Assembly: GCA_963682095.1 (NCBI GenBank)
Contig: OY821762.1
Location: forward strand, 15,572,278 to 15,636,277
Source: Potentilla sterilis
Taxonomy: Eukaryota > Streptophyta > Magnoliopsida > Rosales > Rosaceae
DNA: 64,000 nucleotides
Direction of reading: 5' to 3'
Shown: piece after piece, positions 25,203 through 36,320 of the stretch
Layout of the letters: the number at the start of each line of letters is the position of its first letter
Numbering within the stretch: position 1 is the stretch's first letter
Translations under genes and position numbers: made by a program
Notes under the pieces: model-generated
The model's input: the letters and a program-made list of their open reading frames with translations, nothing else
Database searches by the model: none
What the model was told of the DNA's origin: nothing

Positions 25203-27459
25203 ATGGCCGATGCATTTAGACAGCTATTCGGAGGCCGTCGTTCCAGATCTAGGGGTTCTGGAAGTTCTGCCGGATCCGGAGACTCCGAGAGGACCCCTAG
25301 CCAGCCTGAGAGGACCACCAGCCAGCCTCAGAGGATCGATTCATCCCAGCCGCTGAGGAGTGTGAGCAACCGGCACTAAACCCTTTTATCGGAGGGGCGG
25401 CCGTCGAGCAGTTCATGTCCCCCTCTCCGGCCAGATCCTCCGAGATGTAGTACGCAACTATTTCAGGAAGACATAGCTCCAGACGTTCATCAGGTCCGTA
25501 TGCTTGAGGTTCATCGGGAGCCGATGACGAGTCCTGCGCCGTCTGCTGCTGACTCTACTGAGGGGCCTACTCTCCCTAATCAGCTATACCTGCCATACAA
25601 CATTCTTGCCATACCCGAGGTCGACGAGCGTGGTGTGCCCATATGGCCTGCTAGGCCTCAGTATGTGAGTGTTGCGGAGGCATACCATTATGAGCCATTT
25701 GAGAGACCTGAGCTCCTGATTTCGGCGAGATTAAAAGGAAAGTCGACAGAAGAGTCATCGAGTTCAGGTAACATTTGATTTTATTAATTAAATATTTTAT
25801 TAAAATTAACGCACTAATATTTAATTTTATTAACCAATCGTCGTTTATGTGATAGGGACCGCCGCTAGCAGTTCAAGCAGGAATACGAGAGGTGTCATAT
25901 GTTTTGATACGCTCAGGAAAAGTGTTGAGACCAGCGGGAGGATCCAGATCAACGAACCCCCAAATCAGGATGTTAAGGGGAAAAAACGCCGCGATTACGC
26001 GGGTTGCGTGGGAGCACTAATTAGGGATAGAGTCCCTATGTTGTGGACACGGTGGGCTGATGTGCCGGAAGAGATCAAGAGGGAGGTCAACAACGCGGCG
26101 TCGGTGAGTAATTTAAAAAACTTAATTTCTTTATCGTAATATTTAATAATTTTCGGTATTGTTATAATTTTAAAACTAATAAAATATTATCTTTCAGGCA
26201 TACTTCGAGATTGCCGAACACAAGCAGGCTTGGGCGTACGCGATGCAGAATCGAGGTACGTTGGGAATTCCTCATCTTATAATTTGAAATATTTTATGAT
26301 ATTAATAATATTTCTAATGCACTTTTGTTTTTTCCGTAGGTTCAAAGAGTGGAAGAACGAGCTCCGTACCCACTTTACCGAATACGACAAATATGGTCGT
26401 ATGGGTACTCCAAGAGAGTTCATGTTCAGGGAGTACGAGTGGCGTTGGTTGAAGAGAGTAGACTTCAACAACCTAGTTATGCAGGTAAATACTAAACTTA
26501 ACTATAAATGTTTATTTTGTTAATATTTTAATTATTAGTTTAATTATTTTATAATTATTACACTAATATTTTTTTATGTATTTTTATAATATTTTATTAT
26601 TAGTTTGAAGGAACGGTCTCAGGTGAACTCTGCGAACCGCCGCCGTAACACAACCCCCCATCATGGTAGTTCTAGGCCATTTTCACAATATCAGGAGGAG
26701 GCGCATAGAGATCATCCTTTAAGCAACCCGTACGTAGAGACGTTCAAGAAGGCTTATCCATTAGCGACAGAAGAGCTTGTAAGTCGTTGATTACGATTTT
26801 AAAATTTTAATTATTAATTTTACTTAATTATATATTTGTTAGAATATTAATTATTTTTTTTCCCGTTCAATTAGCAGAGGGTGAACCGGGCCGAAGAAGA
26901 AGTGTTGCAGGCACTAGTTCGGGAGACACAACCGAACATTTCAGAGGAAGATCTGCAAGAAGCCCTGAGCCAGGTCGACCGATCGAATGTCCAAACTGCA
27001 GCGAGGATATTCGACGCAGCCTTCCCAAAACAGTCAAACGACTACTACTGTCGGGGTTTGGGAAGTTCTGGAATAGGGGTCCTGAAGACCACTAAGGGAG
27101 CTCAAAAGAGGGGAGGCGGGGACACCCCACAGATGAAGGGGGAAATGCAGAGATTGGCAGAAGAAAATGCAAGATTGGCGGCCCAGTTCCAGAGATCACA
27201 GGAGCAACAACGCAGAACACAGCAGTATCAGATGGAAATGGAGCGTTGGCATGCTGAATGCGAGAGAATTCGGCGACAGAACTACGCCGGCCAACAAAAC
27301 TGGTGGTATGCTATGTTCGCGGCACAACAACAAGGCCTTGAACCCCCGCCCCCGTTTGAGCCGTTAGATGAACCTCGAATGCCGAGAGCTCCCGAGTTCA
27401 TTCAGCAGGATGACGAGCATGATGGACAGCAGGATGGTGGCCAGGATGGAACAAATTAA
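25203..27459 (+). pseudogene. tnpA-like (Transposase_24/Ptta-type) gene of CACTA-1
   Basis: The start ATG at 25203 gives MADAFRQLFGGRRSRSRGSG, a Ser/Arg/Pro-rich head that hits TAA at about 25378. Open segments then follow in separate exons: 25500-25770, 25857-26103, 26197-26254, 26340-26485, 26604-26778 and 26879-27459. The conserved part is VPMLWTRWADVPEEIKREV, then FKEWKNELRTHFTEYDKYG, a typical plant Ptta/En/Spm second-gene pattern. The C-terminus is a Gln-rich coiled coil. The family product binds subterminal motifs. Exon edges follow GT..AG signals by eye, and the early stop may be a real lesion or a missed intron. Confidence 0.7.
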
Positions 27460-27577
27460 ATAATTAATGAAAAACGTGTTTCTTGTTGGTGTAAATGCAT
27501 GGATTGTCATTGTGAATTGCAGGTTGCTTGGAATGGTAATTTAGAAATTAATTTAATTTTTTTTTTCCAAAATGTAA

Positions 27578-28111
27578 GAATAGCCGACGATATTGACATT
27601 ATTTCGTCGGCTATCACTACTATAGCCGACGATTTTTACCAAATTTCGTCGGCTATAACTGTTATAACCGACGAAAATGACATTATTTCGTCGGTGGTCT
27701 ATATATGTTAAATAGTGACGGTTTCGTCGGCTATAACTAATTAATGCCTCTTCAAATATTAATATATTTCGACGAAATCTGCATGTCGTCGGCTATATTT
27801 TAGAACAAATAACCGACGAAACAGAAGAGATCGTCGGTTATATTTTACGATATCGTCGGCCATATGTGAAAATATCCGACGAATCTCGTTGGGCATTATG
27901 CCAAGGTTTGGTCGACGAAATGTATTTTCGTCGGTGATAACTTTGGAATGGCCGACGATGTCGTTATTGTCGTCGGGTATATTTTTACCGACGCCGTTTT
28001 ATCGACGAATAATAGCCGACGAAATTTTCGTCAATAGAAAGAATACCCGACGAAAATTTTGAATAGTCGACGAAATTTTTTTCGTCGGCTATTCTGTCCG
28101 ATCTGGTAGTG
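27578..28111. repeat. Right subterminal GCCGACGA motif array of CACTA-1
   Basis: About twenty occurrences of GCCGACGA, TCGTCGGC and near variants (ACCGACGA, GTCGACGA) in both orientations lead to the TIR CCGATCTGGTAGTG. It is denser than the left end. Confidence 0.88.
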
Positions 28112-28114
28112 GTA

Positions 28115-29162
28115 GTCGATCAAGTTCATTCAATTTAAAACAAATATCATTTCCATAAAACCTTTTTGCATTTAACGATTCATTACTATAAATTAACTCG
28201 TATTAAATACAAACATCGTGAGATTTACTCACCTTAATTTATCAGAAATGGTAAATATCCGCTTCGCGTCGGGTCGAGAAGGAAACAGGTCGAATCGGGC
28301 CAAAACGGCGTTTGGATCGGACTGCTACAGTACCGGTCAACGGTCAACGTCGGTCAACGGTCAACCGGGTCAGGTCTGGGCCAGATCTGGGTCAGCACGT
28401 GTCGGACACGCCTGGAAGGCCTAATACGGCTGAGCTCCGCCGCGGCTCCGCTGCAAGTCGGACCTCGAGACCGGTGTAGAAATGTTCAAGAGGAAGAGGC
28501 GAGCAAGAAGATAGTTGCCTCGAGCCCCGGCGCCGCCTGGAACGGCGAGCAGCTCCGCCGTGCACAGTGGCAGGAGCTTTCGAGCTCCGCTGCGTCTCGT
28601 TCCGGCGTCTGTTTCGGCCGATCCTTGGCTGGACAGGAAGAGGGAGGAAAATCCAAATGATCGGTGGGTGGCGCTTGCGCCGTGGCGGCCGGACGGCGAA
28701 GATCGGAGGAGAGGTGATCCGATCGGGGAGAGAGAGAATTGCTACAGTAACTTTTGAATAGTAAAAAGCTACAGTAAAAGGTAAAATGGATCAAAAAGGA
28801 AATTCTGACTTTTACCCGAAAATTCTTTCTATTTATAGCAATTTCTGATTTTGGATATAACTTCGATAGTTCGTAACTTCTTCATACGACGTCCGTTTCA
28901 CGTGTGCCATATGTCTACAAACTCGTATCGTCGAGCTCTACGAATTTCGTGAAGAAAGCTTTTCAAAATTCACGACGGATTAAAAAGTCAACTTTTGATC
29001 CATCGATGCTTAAACGTTTCTTCGACTCTTAACTCTCGGAATCACTTCCGACCGCGAGCAACAACTAATTAAAAGGTTATGAAATACGAAAATCCGTAAA
29101 TCACCATTCCAATACTTTCGAGGAATTTACACGAAAATGAAATTAAAATCGGGGTTACTACA
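28115..29162 (-). mobile_element. 5' half (by element orientation) of reverse family-S solo LTR
   Basis: This is the part of the reverse LTR to the right of CACTA-1. It is the reverse complement of the first kilobase of the LTRs at 5733 and 33089, for example the GTGAGTAAACCTCACGTTGA-like segment and ACGACATGTCGAA-like segment. Open frames at 28486-28794 mirror the GC-rich non-coding block seen in the other copies. Confidence 0.8.
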
Positions 29163-29589
29163 ATAACTATGGTTCTAACTAACATTTTAGTAACTATTTT
29201 ACTAACTATCATCTTTGTAACTATATTTCTAATTATCTTTCTAATTATCAAACTGTCGCCTTAGTAACTATCTTACTAACTATCATTTAAGTTACTAACT
29301 ATCAAATTAACTATCATCTTGCGAACAATCATCTTAGTACCAATCAGACTTTGTGTTAGTAACTATGTAAGTAACTATGAAAAAAAAAAATTGCTGGACA
29401 AAAGAGAAACTTATCCAAGTATGAAAAATGTAGGACACAATGCAGCGTTCCGCTGCCGAAATCAACATGAATAAAATAATGAAAGTAACATTTCAATAAT
29501 AGTAACAAATAAACAATCAAATGTACATTTCAATGTAACTTTCAGAAGAAAAAAAAAATAGAGTACTGCCTGAATAGCTATCTAAGGAA
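29163..29589. repeat. AGTAACTATC array beyond mudrA 3' end
   Basis: AGTAACTATC-type words continue for about 210 bases after the LTR, in the same strand orientation as beside the Ulp1-like gene. AT-rich sequence with no gene follows up to the mudrA stop. Confidence 0.8.
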
Positions 29590-32500
29590 CTATATAATTT
29601 CTCTACAGCTTGTTCTGTTGTGACCAGCATATTTGTTATATCTGCTGCACTTGACTGTCCTTTTAAGTTCATTTTTACCTCTGTACCTCTGTAATTTTGG
29701 CCTTCCAGGTGGTCTCTTTGTTAAAGGCGGTTGCACCAACAATGCAGGCTAAGCTAGATCCATTGGCTTTGAAATAGTAGGAAACGGGTTGATTGAGAAA
29801 TAATAAGTTTCACGATATTTATCCACCTAAAAAAAAATATGAAAAAGAAGGAAAAATAAAGGATATAATGTTCAGGTTCATGTAACTATACAAGTAACTT
29901 CACTAGTATCTGTCAATATAACTATTTAATTTGAACTATCTTACTAACTACCTCGGTAACTGTTTAAATAATGTTAAATTTAGGAAAAGTGATGCACCTT
30001 GAAAATTGGATTGACATATGAGTGCACATTAGAACCGTGTTTCTGAATCACGACAAGGGCATGTGAGCAAGGAAATCCGTGAACTTGTCATTCTCCACAT
30101 GAACAATATAACGCTTCCAAGTTTAGCATCACAGAATACTTTTGGCACTGAACTTCATAAATGTATGTATCAGATCTACTCACTAACCAGTGTCTACCTA
30201 ACTCCAAGTTGTCAACCAGCTTCTTTTCCAACTTTGGACACAGCTCAGTAACCCGTCCAGCAGATTCTTCCTTCCGAGAAGCAATTAAAGCCATAGACTT
30301 AAGACAAATGCCTTCGTTAAATTCAATAATGGGAAGGCTCTTCAAGTCTTTCACCCAATTGTTGAAACACTCAGCCAAATTATTTGTCATTTCACCAAAC
30401 TTTTCACCATAAAAAAAAACTAGAAGCCCATGTTTCCAGAGGGAGATCCTTCAAAAACTGATCAACAACCTCACCACCTTCATGCTTCAACTTCTAGAAA
30501 TTAATCTCAAAATATTCACGAGTGCGAGAATAAGCACACTTCATAAACAACAATTGAATTCTTTTGCTCAGATAAGAACCACATATAAACTTGTTGCTTA
30601 GATTAGCCTGAAGAGGTCTATAACAAAATCCATGAGGACTATTGGGAAAGACTGCACGAACTTCATTTAGAAGACAAATATTACGATCAGATATGAAAGT
30701 AATTTGCCTTATAGAATATCTCAACAACTCTTCAGACAACATCTTAAGAAAGAAGGTCCAGTTGCTCTCATTTTCAGAATCGACAATAGCATAAGCAACT
30801 GGATATAATCCTAAACAAAAGAAAGAAAGAAAATAATGTCAGGTTCATATAAATAACTATCAAAGTAAAAGTAACTGCACTAGTATCTATCAAAGTAACT
30901 ATTTGCACTGGAAGTTTCTGTAACTATAAAAGAATTTCCACTAGTATGTATCAAAGTAAATATATCATCTAAAAAATTCATTTAACTATACCAGTAACTG
31001 TAATACTATCTATCAAAAGTAACCATTTGGTCTGCAGGTTCCTGTAACTGTAAAAGAAACTACCGTAGTATCCATCAAAATAACTCTTGGTCTGGAAATA
31101 ATGTAAATGAAAAACAACAGCAATGAAGAAAGGAAAGAATAAAACAATGAAGAAAGTGATGTACCACAATTTGCATAATTTTTCGAAGCAACAAGAAGCA
31201 TGCCTTTGTATTTATTTGTGATGAATGTAGCATCAATACAGAGAATTGGTCTGCAAGACTGAAAACCATTCAACCAAGCAAAATACGTAACAAACATACG
31301 CTAGAACCTTTATGTTTCAGATTCGTACTCTACAGCTAGCCTAGAATATGAGTTGCATTCATATGTGCACTGGCAAAACCATGATAAATTCTGGTAAGAC
31401 TCAGAATCAACCCCAACTACAGCATCCCTTACAAGTTCTTTGTCATACAAAGCAGTATGATAGGGGACATCTAAGCCATAGTTTAACTTTATGTCTTGCA
31501 GTATATCAATAGCTTTCTTACTGGGATTCTCACGAACCTTGTCAAGCATCACCTCCCTAATAATCTTGCTGCACATCATCTTACTATTTTGAAGCCGGAT
31601 GACAATAACGACATCTATGCTCGTTCACCAATTCATTAATCACAGAGAAACCATTATATATACATGAATAAAAGATGTCAAACTCAATCAGCATATATAC
31701 TTTTTCATAGTAACTATCAAAGAAAAAAAGTAATTATATAAGTAACTATCGAAGTAACTAGTAACTATCCAATTAACAATCCCTGTAACTTTAAAACTTA
31801 GAAAAATCAAAGTAACTATCAAAATAAAAGTTTATGTGAGTTCAAACCTCAGAAATATATAAATAACTATACAAGTAACTATCATGATTAAAAATGAAGC
31901 ACATAATGCAACGTGCCATTGCACTGTAACATGGCAGCGTAACACTGCCAATATCAATTATACAAAATTAAATTTAACTATACAAAATATGTGCAACGGC
32001 TAATGAAAATATACCTGCATAAAGATACCTTCACACACCAATAACAACCTTCAGAATGTTTTTTCTTGCATAAAGCAACAACACGTTCAGGCTTATTTCT
32101 ATCAAAATAATACTCAAAACCAACCTCTACAGCATACATCCGCAACTTCAACCTAAACTCTTTTACCCCACCCTCAAACGTCTGACCCTTAAAGTGAATA
32201 AGATCTTTCCATCTTTTAGAAATATACATTTTTGGGTCCTCACGCCTATAACATCCCAAAAAATCATTCTCTTCCACCAAAACACTACTCTCCTCACTAA
32301 TAGTATTACTAACTGCACTTTTCGAAATAGAAGGAATGACATCCAAACAATGAACATCCACATCAACAAAATCAGATTGATATCGTCCCAAAACTCTAAA
32401 CATCATGCTCATATCAACCTCATTTTTCAGACAGTAAATAGTAGGATCTGGATAAACATTGTACTTAAGTTTGAAAACCAATCTTTCCAAGTCGGGAAAA

Positions 32501-32607
32501 CGATCACGTATCTTATGACAAAAATCAACAAAACTATAATTATGAACAAACGAAAGTGATACTCCTTCACTAGAATACACGAGCTTAGCAGTATAAAAAC
32601 TGTCCAT
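29590..32607 (-). pseudogene. mudrA-like: mudrA-type MULE transposase (decayed)
   Basis: It reads on - from MDSFYTAKLVYSSEGVSLSF (32607). The N-terminal exon ends with a MULE DNA-binding module (FRLKLRMYAVEVGFEYYFDR, then CYWCVKVS, to about 32015). The next exon (about 31310-31640) has MMCSKIIREVMLDKV, and the catalytic region begins SCRPILCIDATFITNKYKG (first Asp). After an intron with repeats come FISDRNICLLNEVRAVFPNS (second Asp), then MTNNLAECFNNWVKDL. A SWIM finger reads CSCGE, stop, QVHGFPCSH, so the conserved Trp codon is TGA. The C-terminal exon has TKRPPGRPKLQRYRG and a zinc knuckle CSRYNKYAGHNRTSC, with TAG at 29590-29592. It would mobilise the element; this copy is broken. Confidence 0.88.
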
Positions 32608-32654
32608 TGCACCTACTGAAAAAATCATAATAACATCAATAATTATCATACTAT

Positions 32655-33083
32655 CAGAGGCAGCATAGTTATATTTGTTACTATCTTACTAAATATTCTA
32701 GTACCTATCATCGCAGTAACTATCTTACTAACTATTTTACTAACTATTCTAGTAACTATCATTTTAGTACGTAACTATCTTACTAACTATGAAAAATAAA
32801 AAATACAGCAACTATCAGCCTAGTAACTAGCTTACTAACTATCGTAGAAACTAAAATACTAACTATGAAATTGGTAACTATCGTACTAACTATCATCTTG
32901 GTAAATATCTTACTAACAATAATTATCTCACTAACTATAAAAAATAAAAAATGCAGAATAGAAAAAAGATGATGAGGAAGTTTTCGGAGCAGTATAAGGA
33001 ATTTTTCGGAGCAGTATGCTCATAACTGACGAATAACAGATGCAAAGTTTCAAAGGCAAATCGAAAATCGCAGAATGAGCAAA
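32655..33083. repeat. AGTAACTATC array upstream of mudrA
   Basis: Copies of AGTAACTATCTTACTAACTA and variants lie just upstream of the mudrA start, where its promoter should be. They are again in + orientation although mudrA is read from -. The remainder, to the solo LTR, is AT-rich. Confidence 0.85.
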
Positions 33084-34604
33084 TCAACTGTAGTAACCCC
33101 GATTTTAATTTCATTTTCGTGTAAATTCCTCGAAATTAATGGAAGGGTGATTTACGGATTTTTGTATTCCATTCCCTTTTGATTAGTCGTTGCTCGCAGT
33201 CGGAAGTGATTCCGAGAGTTAAAAGTCGAAAAACATTTAAGCTTCGATGAGTCAAAAGTGGACTTTTTAATCCGTCGTGAACTTTGAAAAGTTTCCTTCA
33301 CGAAAGTCGTAGAGCTCGACGATACGAGTTCGTAGACACGCGGCACGCGTGAATCGGATGTCGTATGAAGAAGTTACGACATGTCGAAGTTATTTCCAAA
33401 ATCAGAAATTTCTATAAATAGAAGGGATTTTTCGGGAAAAAGGGAGAATTTCCGAAAATATCAGAAAATATCACGATTTACTGTTCATCGTCTCCATTTC
33501 GAATCTGAAACTTCTTTCACGTAGATCTCCCTCATCGGGCCACCTCTCGAGGCGTGTGACCTGTCAAAATGTTCAGCACGACGTCCTCTTCCATTTGAGC
33601 TAAGAATCGGCATCGGAGAGTGGCTGTGCACAGCGCAGCAAGCGGAGGAAGCTGCTGCCGCCGCACACGGCGGAACTGGAGCTCGAGCCACCCACCGATC
33701 GGTTCGTCTCCTCCTTGCACTCCTTTTGGTGTAGGTGGTTGCCGCCGATTCAAGCCGCAGCGACTGGATCGGAAAAGTGTCTCTGATCGGGTCGATCCGA
33801 CCCGTTTCCAGCAGTCGAACCGACCTAGACCCAGATCCAGCCCAGACCCGACCCGTTGACCGGTACTGTAGCAGTTCGATTTGAACGCCGTTTCGGCCCG
33901 ATTCGACCCGTTTGCTCCTCGACTCGACGCGAAACGGATATTTACCATTGCTGGTGAATTAAGGTGAGTAAACCTCACGTTGATCGTATTTTTATACGAG
34001 TTAATTTATAGTATGGATCGTTAAATGCAAAATGGTTTTATGAAAATGATATTTGTTTTAAATTGAATGAACTTGATCGACTACGGTTCATTGGTAAGTA
34101 AAATGTTTTTATTATAAAAACGATTTTCAAAGGGTTTTACGATCAATGACTATAGTTGGTATTAGTGGACTATTCTTGAGTGAATGTCTACGAATATATA
34201 TATTTACGTGAAGTATATGTATTGTGGGTGTGCAATTGGGTGCTTTAATTATTATGAAATTGTCATAATTGTGGGTTATGTGAGTGTATGTGTTGGTTTG
34301 GAAACCAACGGTGAATGTAAGATATTGCCCAATGGGGTTGAATTGGTATCTTACATGTGTATTGTGTGAATGTAAGATATTGCCCGGTGGGGTTGAATTG
34401 GTATCTTACATGTGTGTTGTGTGGTTGGGTTGGTTTGGAAACCAACGGCCAATGTAAGATCTTGCCATTAGTGGTCGAATTAGGATCTTACATGTGTGGC
34501 AGAAAGAATCTTGCCAGTAGTGGTTGAATTGGGATCCTTGTGGCATCTATTATCAGTTAGAGCTCTAGTAGTCTGTCTGTCTTGGTGAGAGTCGGATGGG
34601 AATG

Positions 34605-35380
34605 TGTAACAGCCCAGCTCATATACTTAGGATATTGTCCGCTTTGGGCACTCTCCCCTCTGGCCCTCACAGTTTTGTTTTTGGGAGCTCACGAGCAACT
34701 TCCCAATAGGTCACCCATCCTGGGATTGCTCTGGGCTTAGCAAGCTTAACTTCGGAGTTCCCATCCCCTCCAAAGCCATTGAGCCCCCAAAACGCGTCCT
34801 TAAGTATTGAGCTAACTCTGCACATATAAGCATAGCATCCACTATTCTCCGGGCGATGTGGGATGTGTGACCTACCTACCTGCTAGTTTCCCTTCCCTAG
34901 CCAGGTCAGGTCGCCTACCTGCTAGCTTCCCTAGCCAGGTCAGGTCGGGTCATCACAATCCACCCCCCTTAGGGTCCGACGTCCGCGTCGGCACACTTCC
35001 GGCCGGGGACAGGCTCTGATACCATTTGTAACAGCCCAGCTCATATACTTAGGATATTGTCCGCTTTGGGCACTCTCCCCTCTGGCCCTCAGAGGTTTTG
35101 TTTTTGGGAGCTCACGCGCAACTTCCCAGTAGGTCACCCATCCTGGGATTGCTCTGAGCTTAACAAGCTTAACTTCAGAGTTCCCATCTCCTCCGTAGCC
35201 ACTGAGCCCCCAAAACGCGTCCTTAAGTATTGAGCTAACTCTGCACATATAAGCATATCATCCACTCTTCCCCAGGCGATGTGGGATGTGTGACCTACCT
35301 ACCTGCTAGCTTCCCTTCCCTAACCAGGTCAGGTCGCCTACCTACTAGCTTCCCTAGCCAGGTCAGGTCGGGTCATTACA
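34605..35380 (-). mobile_element. Cassandra: Cassandra-type TRIM retrotransposon, TSD GAATG
   Basis: Two near-identical LTRs (34605-34957 and 35027-35380, TGTAACAGCCC to CATCACA or CATTACA) flank only 69 internal bases. The internal part holds CTCTGATACCA, the complement of a Met-tRNA primer site (TGGTATCAGAG), so the element reads on -. A complement polypurine tract (CACCCCCCTTAGG) is at the other side. GAATG is duplicated at 34600-34604 and 35381-35385. Each LTR, read on -, contains 5S rRNA-like sequence (AACTCCGAAGTTAAGC, then GGATGGGTGACC and GGGAAGTTGCTCG). That feature defines Cassandra. It has no coding capacity and depends on other elements. Confidence 0.95.
34684..34770 (-). promoter_or_regulatory. 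5S rRNA-like internal promoter in Cassandra LTR 1
   Basis: Read on -, the order is GAACTCCGAAGTTAAGCTTG (5S A-box region), AGAGCAATCCCAGGATGGGT (C-box region) and GACC with TTGGGAAGTTGC. The second LTR has the same block at 35106-35192 with a few changes. In Cassandra such blocks are thought to direct RNA polymerase III. Whether they do so here is not shown. Confidence 0.85.
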
Positions 35381-36055
35381 GAATGATTGAGGTCATTGCC
35401 CTGTGTGTTATTCATTGGTTGATTATGCGTTGTTTTCTTGAGTTTTAAGATGGTAACATCTTGGCTTCATTTGGGATTGAGGGATTTATTATATGGTTGC
35501 ATTTTGTTTATATTTGTGTTGTTGTTTGTACGTGACTTCCTGAACTAAGTTTTATGCAGGAATCACAATTTAAATTGTGTAAGATTTGTATTTTCATGAA
35601 CTATGCTTTTAAGCAGGAAAGTTTGAATCTTACCTTGTATTTTGTTTGTCTTAATTTTATTGTCTTGAAATTGTCTGTTTTACTCACACGAGCTTTGAAA
35701 GCTTACCGGGTTCGTTGTTTACAACCCGGTGCACCAATTGTTGGTGTAGTGGTTAGACTTGCAGGTGAGGACCAGCAGCCAGGGAGTGGCATCTGAGTCG
35801 CACGGCTAGTAGGTGTGGACTTTGATCTAGCTTGTCTTCTTTTTTGTTTTTGGGTTAGTGAGTGACAGCGTGAGACTCTATTGTTACATTCATGTTTTGT
35901 TGATGTAACATTTTTGAGTGCTTGAGCCACGCACTTAAACTCTATTGTTGTACTTAGTTATTTGTTTAATAACTTTTAAGTATGGAGTTTTTGTGGATTT
36001 TCACATTATAGAAATTGGATTTTTATTATCCAATTTTTCGGGGTGTGACATCAAC

Positions 36056-36272
36056 TGAGAAACTACAGACGCAAATCTAAACAGCTGCAAAGCATTAACA
36101 TACCTTCAGAGACAAATCGGAATCGCAAAATGAGCAATTAAACAGATGAATTGCAGATCGCCGGAAGAAAACGAATTGCAAATCGGCGGAAAATAAACAA
36201 ATTGCAAAATCGGCGGTAAAAAAGGAATTGCAGATCGGCGACAATGAGGAATTGAAGATCAGAGGCAGTAAG

Positions 36273-36320
<48 letters not shown>

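Larger units (their letters stand above)
18483..28111 (+). mobile_element. CACTA-1: 9.6-kb En/Spm-type transposon, TSD GTA
   Basis: The left terminus is CACTACCAGAAAAAAGG and the right terminus is CCGATCTGGTAGTG, sharing the inverted CACTACCAGA. GTA is duplicated at 18480-18482 and 28112-28114. Three-base duplications and CACTA ends define the superfamily. It carries a TNP2-like transposase gene (19475-22996) and a tnpA-like gene (25203-27459), both on +. Both subterminal regions are packed with GCCGACGA in the two orientations. Stops in the TNP2 frame suggest it is no longer autonomous. Confidence 0.95.
17860..29162 (-). mobile_element. Solo LTR, family S (copy 2, reverse), TSD ATAAC, split by CACTA-1
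   Basis: On + it begins TGTCACGCCCCGAATTT and ends ATCGGGGTTACTACA, which is the reverse complement of the ends of the LTRs at 5733 and 33089. ATAAC flanks both sides (17855-17859, 29163-29167). The LTR sequence is 17860-18482 and 28115-29162, about 1.67 kb; the rest is CACTA-1. It landed in an AGTAACTATC array downstream of the Ulp1-like gene. No internal retroelement domains are present, so it is a solo LTR. Confidence 0.88.
33089..36050 (+). mobile_element. Solo LTR, family S (copy 3), TSD TCAAC, holding Cassandra
   Basis: It begins TGTAGTAACCCCGATTTTAA and ends TTCGGGGTGTGACA. TCAAC is duplicated at 33084-33088 and 36051-36055. Without the Cassandra insertion it is about 2.18 kb. It shares blocks with 5733-7716, such as GGTGAGTAAACCTCACGTTG, GATCAATGACTATAGTTGG and TACAACCCGGTGCACCAATT. 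A short array of TTGAATTGGTATCTTACATG-type repeats lies at 34310-34500. Confidence 0.92.

Noticed and set aside
34684..35192. True 5S rRNA genes
   Set aside because: The blocks are partial, diverged and inside paired LTRs with a primer-site complement; they belong to Cassandra.
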